From positions 62,001 to 126,000 of the forward strand of contig WEDG01005537.1 in NCBI GenBank assembly GCA_017591395.1: 64,000 nucleotides of DNA. The letters are read 5' to 3'. A program made the translations under genes and the position numbers. This DNA is from Schistocephalus solidus (Eukaryota > Platyhelminthes > Cestoda > Diphyllobothriidea > Diphyllobothriidae). Each line of letters opens with the position of its first letter. Position 1 is the first letter of the stretch. This document shows positions 55,608 to 64,000 of this stretch, piece by piece. Under the pieces are notes generated by a model. The model was not told where the DNA came from. It saw only the letters and a program-made list of their open reading frames with translations, and made no database searches.

Positions 55608-58600
55608 TAATTTGCTATACCCTGACTTCTTCAGAACGGGGTAGACATGATTGCTGAATCAGGAGTTTTATTCTTTTTACTTTCGGCAAATTCTTGAACA
55701 AGAACTTTTTTCGCCTGACTTTTCGTATTCATGCTTAAACCCAACATCAGAGGCAGCATAAAATACAGTTGATTAAAACACCATATTTGGCAGCATTTAA
55801 TAGGATGCTAAATCTCAAATCGCCACTCATCCGACGAAACCTGGCCTCTCATTCGGGGTCGACGAAGCCAAAATTCTCGCGAGAGGTGACAGTCCAATGC
55901 ATCTTATAAATATTACAACCCCTTGTGGATGAATAACTCGTGCGTAACGTCAGGCAACTAAACTTATTTTTCCAGCAATCGCATCTACTTCTTCTCAACC
56001 ACATTTTGAGACTCACATTCTCAACTGTGCTTGTTGCTCGATTAATCACCACATTAGATTTTTTCCCCCTCCCAGTTTTATTTTGCATTCCAGTCTGTAA
56101 AAATACAGTGGAGGCGCATATTCATCGGCATCGCTAATGATCGAGACCGTCAATGAAGGCAAAGAGACAAAAACCACGGTATAATATTGGAGGTCAGTTT
56201 CGTACTCAACCAGCACTGGCAACTGAAGCATATGGCACAATGCTGGTGCAAGTCACGTGCCCTATATTGAGAGGTATGCATGGTACTCACCAGTCTGAAA
56301 ACGCCTGGTTGAAATTGCTGCTAGAAGCTCCAAAACACAAATATACCTCTGTCCGTGCAGGTTTGCCCTTTTTCTTCTGCTGAATAGCTTTTGATTGCAA
56401 AAAGTTTACTCGGAGGTTCCGCCGTATGAAGATAAGGCATTTATGCCCGTCAGTCATTAAAATCGGATAGACGACTCTTCGCATAAGAGTACTTCACAAT
56501 AACGCGCTTCTATGTCACATTGCTGCAGCAGAACCGAAAATACGATTTAATTTGGCATAATGCTTAAGAATCTTCGCATATTTAAGAAGCCCAAGAAGGC
56601 TTTGATGGTTATCGACTGGCAAAGCAGATTTTGCCACGTCAGTGAGATTCTATTTGCAGTATAACATGATGGTCTGTTCCGGCTTACTTGTGGGAATGCA
56701 TGTAATTTTGTAAGAACACCTGCAGTTCTTTGAAAGAATATGAATGTCAAAAGCCGAGCTTAGATTTTAATGTGAACCTCTTGGCAAAGCATGGTGACAA
56801 ATAAAATTAAGAAGAGGAGCTAAATTCGGAATGAACTCGGAGGTGTACAAGTTGGTGAGGACAAAAAGTAGCAGGTAAGCAGAGGAGGTAAAGAAATTAA
56901 CACACAGAGCCCCCGAGTTACCGGTGCCATATTTGTAGGCCAGAACATCGGCCTTAAAATGTACTGAAAACCATCTGTAATAACCTCAAAGATGGTGCAG
57001 GAGCGCTAGTGTACTAGGCATAACATGAAGCCAGGTGAACCCTCTAATTACCGTACACCCCAGTCAGTCGCGGAAGAGGCAAATGTTATGGTTTAATCTA
57101 TGCGAACTATGACGTCCACCGTGTGTCTTACGGAAAGGGCGTGACATCATCTACGGTACTCTCATCCCCGTCACCCCCAGGTTTCAATGACAACGTAGCT
57201 TAGAGACATTTCTGCGATTAATTTCTGAGGAAATTGAAAGACTGAACAATTTCAAAGCAGGATTTTCCTCCAGGAAGCATGCAGGTAACGCCGGTGGACC
57301 CACTGGTTAGCTGGACTCCTCACAGCTTTGCCAAGCAGCGGCAGAATACCGGCGAAACACACAGCTAGGCTTTAAGCTAGTCCAGGTGCTCTCAATTTAG
57401 TGTTACCTGCAATACCTCAATACCAAGACACCCAGAAGTGTGCCCGGGTGCATTGACGCGTGCCGCAGCCGACCTGATCCCCATTGGGCTGGCTCTCAAC
57501 TGTGTCAGGCTGCCAGAAAATGCTGCATTAAGAGGGAGGCATGAAAACTGACGCTCAGTATTCCAGTCCGTCACTCCATTCTTACTTTGTACCAACTACA
57601 AGGAATATGCTTATATGCATAGGTTTTCACATTTATCCGGAATTGTGCTCATAAGAGGACTAGTTCACCATATCGAAAGTTAGTTGGCATCAACACAGCA
57701 CTTTAGCGCAATTTAAGCCAACTGATACTAATCCAGCACTGTGATGTTTGGCCTCTGAAATGCAAAAACAAGCAAACCTGCAACATTAACCAGGTTGGTA
57801 TGGAACTTCTGTTTATGATGTTTAATGCTTCCCATCGATGCAAAGCCTTAACCTCAGGTGATTCTGTCATAAATGCTCTTGGAAAATATTCGACGGAGAA
57901 CGCTATTGGCCTATATTTAGTTAAGCTACGGAAATAAAAACGCAATCGATTCAACTCTACCTGTTGCAGCAGTTTCGACGGCATAAATTATAGCACAGAT
58001 TATAGTATGGCTCCGAGAGAGACACCACTACAGAGTTCACAGACTCAATTAAGATGTTTTGCCAGAGCGAACGAAGTCTTCGCTACCCGCCCAGATATCG
58101 CCATTTGGCATGTGCCATCTGTTAAGCATGTTCGAAAGCTCTTAATCACATTTGCAAAACATGTATCCCCCACTTCAGGAATGGCACGACCACCCTTGTG
58201 TTTACACCCATTCCCGCACAGTGACTGATTTTCTAAAGAACCCACCCAACGTCTTTCCAACGATAGCTCACGAAAACAGAGCCCTGAAGTACAATGAAAA
58301 GGCATTCAAAAATTTGAAGGACCGTCGTCGTTGCTTAAGCTTCCAAACGCCACATGTTTGTATATTGAAGGAAGGGTACTAATTCTTATTGAGGAAAAAA
58401 AGTTACTTCTCGCATGGAAAGCAATTTTTTTAATTCTCATCAGGACGAAAACGTCTAATGTACTGGATATCTCTGATCTGGTCCTGTTAAAGTCCTACCA
58501 ATTTTTATTCAGTTAAATATGAAATCAATTACTGACCATTATATTTGCGAACACAGAACCGACTGATTGTCTTGGGCTACTCCTTTAACTCCTTTGACTG

Positions 58601-59460
58601 ACATTGCGGCAAAGGAAAACCAAAAAATCCTTTTAGGGTGATTTGTGTACTAACTTCAAGCATGCGGAGTTTGTTTCAGCAGCCATTGCAATAATTCCAT
58701 TTCCGAATAGTCTAAATTGCAAGTTGTTCGATTCCGAATATTTGGTACCTGACTCTACTTGAATCCAAGTTTCGGAGACAAGTTTATAAGGACAGTTACC
58801 TGGATAGTTGAACATAAACTCTTCCTCTGATTAGAGTTTTAGGTATTTTAAATCAATGATATGTTGGTAGGGATTGTTATTTCCTTTTTCAATGCCCTGT
58901 GTATGTAAAATTATGTGCGCTTACTAATTATAGAGTAAGTTGCCGCACAGGAATCCCAAAGGTACCAAATCTGCAGTGTCAACTAACCCCATCATATTGT
59001 AGCGTCCGAAGACGTTGAGTACAAGAGACACAGGTAAGTTAGAGTACCTAACAAACAAAGAATTGTGAGGAGTTGATAGAATCGTTATTGCTCTCAACCG
59101 AGCAAAACGACAGCTAAGGAACTAACACGATACAAGTTTATATTTAAAGCGTTAAGGAATGTAGGGTAAGGATTACTTATATGGTTCACCAAAAAAAGAC
59201 TTGAAAATAAGAACACCCCATACAAATAATAAATTTAGCCTTATGGAAAATTCTAGGAAGAAGAGATATTCCCATGTCCTAATTTTAACGGTAGCTCTAA
59301 CAGAAAACTCTTCGAAAACCCATACCGTACAGTTAACACTAACTCTGACATTTATCTTAAAATTAGCGCGTTACCCAAATGCTAACCTGAATTCCAACAT
59401 TTCCCATATCCGTGAATTAAAACCCTAGTTGTACCGATAAAACTAATCAATAATAATCTA
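55608..59460. other. No gene recognised
   Basis: Nearly 4 kb without a convincing gene. The open stretches at 57703-57984 and 58045-58305 (minus) were examined and show no known domain. A short R2-like trace lies at 57115-57180. Confidence 0.45.
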
Positions 59461-59640
59461 GAAATGGCCATTCTAATCTGCCTTGCCTTTGGTAGCAATA
59501 TTCATTTGCCAGTTTTACTGCTAGCCGCTAATCGGCTGCCGGCAGGGCACGAGAGTGAGCCTCAAGGGAGAGTGGAACGAGATAGTTCCGTTAGCGATCG
59601 GTGAGCGGTCCTAAACGAATGCAAGTTGAAATTCACGGGC
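59461..59640 (+). repeat. SINE body, first copy
   Basis: AAATGGCCATTCTAATCTGCC through GTTAGCGATCGGTGAGCGGTC. It is about 70% identical by eye to 59776-59938, including GCCTCAAGG, GAACGA and GATCGGTGAGCG blocks. Its own tRNA-like head is not visible upstream. Confidence 0.7.
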
Positions 59641-59657
59641 TTAACGGGCCAGACAAC

Positions 59658-59732
59658 GAGTCCGTGACTCAATGGTTAGAGCGTAGGACTTCTGATCCAC
59701 GGATGGCGGGTTCAATTCTTGGGTGGTGCACC
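59658..59732 (+). repeat. tRNA-Arg-like SINE head
   Basis: Contains an A-box-like GACTCAATGGTTAGAGC, an anticodon-like loop CTTCTGA (TCT) closed by GGA/TCC, and a B box GGGTTCAATTC. The acceptor stem does not pair properly and the D stem has only three pairs, so this is a tRNA-derived SINE head rather than a tRNA gene. Confidence 0.65.
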
Positions 59733-59772
59733 ACCTGCGGTTGGGTATAACTGGCTGACGACGGCTAATGAG

Positions 59773-59940
59773 CCAGAAATGGAAATTATGGTTTCCCTTG
59801 TCTTTGCAAGTAATATTAATCTGCCTTTTCTAAGGCTTGCCGCTGTACGACTGCTAGTGGGGTTCGAGAGTATGCCTCAAGGCAGAGTGAACGATTGAGT
59901 TCTGTTAGTGATCGGTGAGCGTTCATGAACGAAAGCAACC
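59773..59940 (+). repeat. SINE body, second copy
   Basis: Follows the tRNA-like head after about 40 bases and repeats the body at 59461-59640. Head plus body span about 280 bases, a usual SINE size. No clear tail repeat. Confidence 0.7.
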
Positions 59941-62900
59941 CTAATCATTTTTTTCCCTGGAAGTTGGCGCAAAGACACCAGTATCACGGACAATTCCTGT
60001 TCTCATGTCCTGTTAAAGGGCGATATAATTAATCGTAACCAAATTTACTGTGAAGGAAGACTGTAAACGATGAAAAGAAGGACGAGTACTTTATCAAGGG
60101 GTGATGCATCTGACTGGGAGTTGGCACTGTCATGCCCACTAAACAAGCGGTGGGATTGCAGCGCTGCAGTAAGCAACTACAGGGAATTGTGGTGGATAGA
60201 TCTGACGTAAAACAAGAGCTGTCATTAAGCCTTCTGTGAACGTTGATTACAGGGATTGTCAGTGATTGTGAGGGGAAGGGACACCACTGTCTTCACCATT
60301 CATCACTTAACGCCAAAAGAAACCTTCACTCTATTCAAGCAAACCTGTCAGGAGGTCGGTGTTGAGTTACAGTATACAAGGTCATACAGTTTTCACCAAA
60401 GAGCACTTAATTTTTAAAACCTTAGAATTAGCATCCGTTTAAGCATTGAGCAGCCAAAATCCATTACTTAGGGCTTTTTTGAATAATTTCAAGATCGACT
60501 TCTTTCTTGGATGGCGGTCCGGTTCGGTTTGATTTTACAAACAGGAAAACTAAGGCATCTCATTCTTCGTTTGCAAGTTTTTCCACAAGACAAAGGTAGC
60601 AGAATTCAAAGGCGGTAACCATATGCATTAGATTGTAAATAATCCGATCTGTAAAATAACGTATATCAGGGTGAAACAGCGAAACATAAAAGAGCCAAAA
60701 CAAACAGTCACAGTGTTTGTGGGTATGGCGGCTTGAGAGTTGTCCGGACTTGACAAACGGGAGGTTGGGGCTTATGATCTAGTCCAGAATTCAGGCGCAG
60801 AGAAAGTGTGTCCTTGGAATGCGCATGTGTTTTGTCAACGCAAAGCGACTTAGTACCATGCGGATAGGAATATCTGGGGCTTAGCTCGCACCAAATGTAA
60901 TGGAGGACTTGTTTGAATGCTTGCTGCCGGCATGGGTTGGCTAACATTTCCGTCCCGTTCTGGCCTTGAATCTACTCTCAAGCCCAGACAACGCCAGCGC
61001 AGCGAACAGTATTATAGACGAGCATTACTAACAGAGACCAGAGAGTTGCAAAACTTCCCATTCAAAAATTCAAAAAAACAAGTAGGTGAACATACGTTTG
61101 CTTTCGATAAATTCTCGTCGGGCCCTTACATTTATATGGCGGGCAATTAAAAATAAATCGTACGGTTTTCAGGGTAGGATGGGGAGGAAAATTAATCACG
61201 GTCACACTTTGATCATCGTTAGAAGGGGTGGGCAAGTAAGTAACTACGGCAGGTGAATTGGTGGCTTTCGGTCATGGTAATTGCGGCGCCGGTATGAAAT
61301 TTGTTATAGGTGCACAAGATCTGTTTGCGCAACTTGATTGCAGAATCTTCTGCCTTAGCCAACAGACGCTATCACAGGAAATGTAAAGTAGCTTGAGGGG
61401 ATCTTGCAAAGCGCCCTGAAACCCTCTTTGGAATCTTTGCCATGATTTGTGTTCACCATATGCGCAAGAATACAGCTGTTTGTGTTCTTTATTTGGTCCT
61501 TATCCTTTTGGAAAAAGGCCGGCTCCTGAGATCAATATATTTTTGTTTAACAGAAGCTGGTAAAGGAGGCTGGAATAGATCTTCCTGACTTATAAGCCGT
61601 CAGCAGCCAGCCATACACGACCCCATGTGGTGTGCCACCCAGGGCTGTAAGCGGCAACAGGTAGGTAAGAAATTAAACGCTCTAACCACCAAGCCTGAAA
61701 GTTTCAACCTAATAATCCTTTTCCTTATCAGTATTCCTCTTTTTGAGTAACACGATTTCTTGTCTCGCATTGCATTTCTCTGTAAAAATATTACTCCAGT
61801 TTAACCTCTCGTGACAGGAAAGGAAAGCCCAACTTAGGCATTTATCAAGGCTGCGGTCATCTTTAGAAGTCTTACAAGATTAATTTTAGCGCTCTTTTCT
61901 GAATGTTATGTTTACCAAGATGGAAAAGTTTTATGATTTTCATATAGGGGTAGGCAAATACATTAATAATACAAAAGTTTGATTAATCCTAAATGTTGAA
62001 CAATAAGCAAAAGATGCATTCACGTAAACTCTTTAATCTTGCGAGTAACGCAGCTTTTCCGACCACTGATGCTTGATGACTGAAAATATATATAGTTGGT
62101 TACCTAACAAACGAAATTTCCAGTAATCACTTCAAATATCATTGAAAAGCACACCCGCTCACACAGCATCTTTGAAGGTTCTACTGCGTTAAAGAAGCAT
62201 CCAAGCTTCTTAGCAAGGCATAGTTTGATTTATAAGTTACTATTTATTTGAAGGACAAAACTTTTATCGTTAACCAGCGATTGAAAAGTATCTTTTTGTT
62301 AACGAACACTAAGTAAATGTTGCATTTAACAGAGGCTGAGGAAGGTGAACGTAATGAAGGAGAAAATAATGAAAATTAATAGTAAATGCAATTAAGCATT
62401 TGTTATTACTTCGCACTTTACATGGTGTGCAGTATCAAATCAGGCGGGCATAGCAACTAATCTGTCCATGTCGCACTATTATACCCAAATATACGGCGTA
62501 ACGGTCAGCTTCCCCTATATTTAAATGTATATTGTTGCCTTTTTCCAATTTCTAGAAGTCCATGCAAAACGAATATCTATGAGATTCAGGTCCACACTCT
62601 TGGCAGGAATTAAAATGCTACACAAGCTGCAAGATAAAGTGGGCCAACTGCAGTTGAAATATCAGATAACGGTCGTAAAGTTGATTTAAAATCCTGTCTT
62701 ATTTGAGCGGTAAGCAAAAGCACTATCCAGTAGCATTATAATGTTTGTTTGTCACTGTTGAATGCCATCGTAACCAAAGACCAACTTTTAAACTCATGAG
62801 GCGCAAAATATCCCCTGTCGACCACTTGTTAAGTCGCTGTTTGAATTCCATCGACGATCAAACCACCACGTATCAGCAGATCTTAAATGTTGCAACTGAA

Positions 62901-64000
62901 AGAATGTGCCCTGTTTGAAGATTTTCCAAGAAATTTAATCCTAGTCTGAAATCACTGACTTGTCTGAAACATGAATGCTCAGCCAGAACGAATGTTTTGG
63001 TACAATATATCCTTAGTAAACTAAAAAGTCATCTGAGCAGTTACTTATTTTAAATTTATGCTGTTTGACCCATTTGCAGATGGAGGCCAAGCTGTTTCAC
63101 CCCTTAGAGGATATTGTTTCCTGCAAATATTGTAAATGGCATGGAATGATAAGTTATGTTTTGCAACGAATAAACCCCTCTTTATATGCTAGGGGACAGC
63201 TTTGGCTCACTTTACTTAATCAAGGCTCTGCTAATTCACTGCTTACTATTAAAAAGTACTATTTAATGACCCAAACGGGAAGCTTTTGGCTGCACACTTT
63301 CGTAAATTTTCCGGTTTTGTTGCTAAGGGAAACTGTCTTGACATCTTTATCTTGCAGGATGACTGAAAATCTTGACAGTATTTCATGGGTACACTTTGCT
63401 AACACATTTTAATTCTTAGGACGATGAAACAGAGTACTTTCAAATAAATATATCTTTATGTTCTACGGAAAATATGCCAATAATTCACAAATGATAATTT
63501 TAAAATCTGGATCCATCACTATTTTCTTATAAACAAATTGATGTCTCGTAATGAGCGGCCTTTTGAATTTGAGCAGCGGTTTTTTTCCTTGATTCACATT
63601 TCAATGTTCATAGATGTACACGGGCTTGCTCATTTTTCTCATTTTATACTGCTACTTACCAATCTCTGTTTATATAAAAGACGATAAAAAGATTATTTTC
63701 AAACGATGGCTGCACCATTTTGAAGAAAATCTGGCACAATTTTGCTAGAAATTCCACGATTGCCGTTCATGCAGCCAAAAGTTGCAGTATTCGGTTGCTA
63801 TATATCATATGCGGTGCCCTCATTTTGCGTCCCAATTTTATTTAAAGTGTATGGAGGTCTTTTTGCTAAAGATTGGAAATGATTATTCCAAAAGTAAACG
63901 CTTTGCTCTTGTTCTCTTGCTCAATACTTGATCTCATCTGATTTCCATCGGCGCAAAAAGTTTTTTTGGTTTCATTTAAAGGTTTATGGAAAATATTTCC
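59941..64000. other. No gene recognised (4 kb)
   Basis: A+T-rich sequence with short open stretches (for example 63065-63412 plus) but no domain, splice pattern or repeat relation that I can support. Confidence 0.45.

Noticed and set aside
57703..58305. Possible reverse transcriptase on the minus strand
   Set aside because: A GVSLGAIL string superficially resembles a palm motif, but no other RT block is in order nearby.

Overview
The window looks like repeat-rich chromosomal DNA from a flatworm, most likely a diphyllobothriid-type tapeworm. This rests on the mix of CR1/Jockey-like non-LTR elements, an RTE-like element with a proline-rich C2H2 zinc-finger module, Penelope-like remnants and a Ty3/Gypsy element, with no prokaryotic gene organisation. 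The species assignment is inference. I could not recognise one intact host protein-coding gene. The only clearly functional-looking gene is a tRNA-Arg(TCG) on the minus strand at about 8.0 kb, with a Pol III terminator.

Layout. 0-7.6 kb: a decayed family-1 non-LTR element (+), an internally deleted family-2 element (+), a 478-bp piece of family 1, then a longer family-2 copy (-), so two family-2 copies lie tail to tail. 7.6-8.1 kb: an unknown repeat and the tRNA gene. 8.9-12.7 kb: a degenerate EnSpm/CACTA-like DNA transposon (-) with a transposase pseudogene, a DUF4806-like pseudogene, and a second DUF4806-like 3' end beyond it. 12.9-22.3 kb: pieces of a Ty3/Gypsy LTR element (LTR, gag-like, protease, RT-RNase H, integrase, PPT, 3' LTR), invaded by a Penelope-like terminal segment and flanking a 5'-truncated but well preserved family-1 copy (18.0-20.4 kb). 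23-25.3 kb: a family-3 non-LTR fragment, a (TA)34 run, and a Penelope-like endonuclease end with a hammerhead-ribozyme-like remnant. 25.3-33 kb: two family-4 non-LTR pieces (-) flanking a family-5 copy (+). 33.7-38.7 kb: family-6 copy (+), a convergent related copy (-), a family-3 copy (+), and a dispersed repeat.

38.7-48 kb is mostly featureless. 48.1-55.6 kb holds the RTE-like element (-), orphan pieces of its zinc-finger module, and dispersed repeats. 55.6-64 kb is largely unannotated except for a tRNA-derived SINE arrangement at 59.5-59.9 kb.

The elements do not form a pathway; they are a layered record of insertions. The most interesting shared signal is at the 3' ends. Several different non-LTR families, and a short dispersed repeat with no visible coding capacity, end in a similar small hairpin followed by a TCCCTC-like block and a short tandem tail. 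This suggests a common reverse-transcriptase recognition structure.
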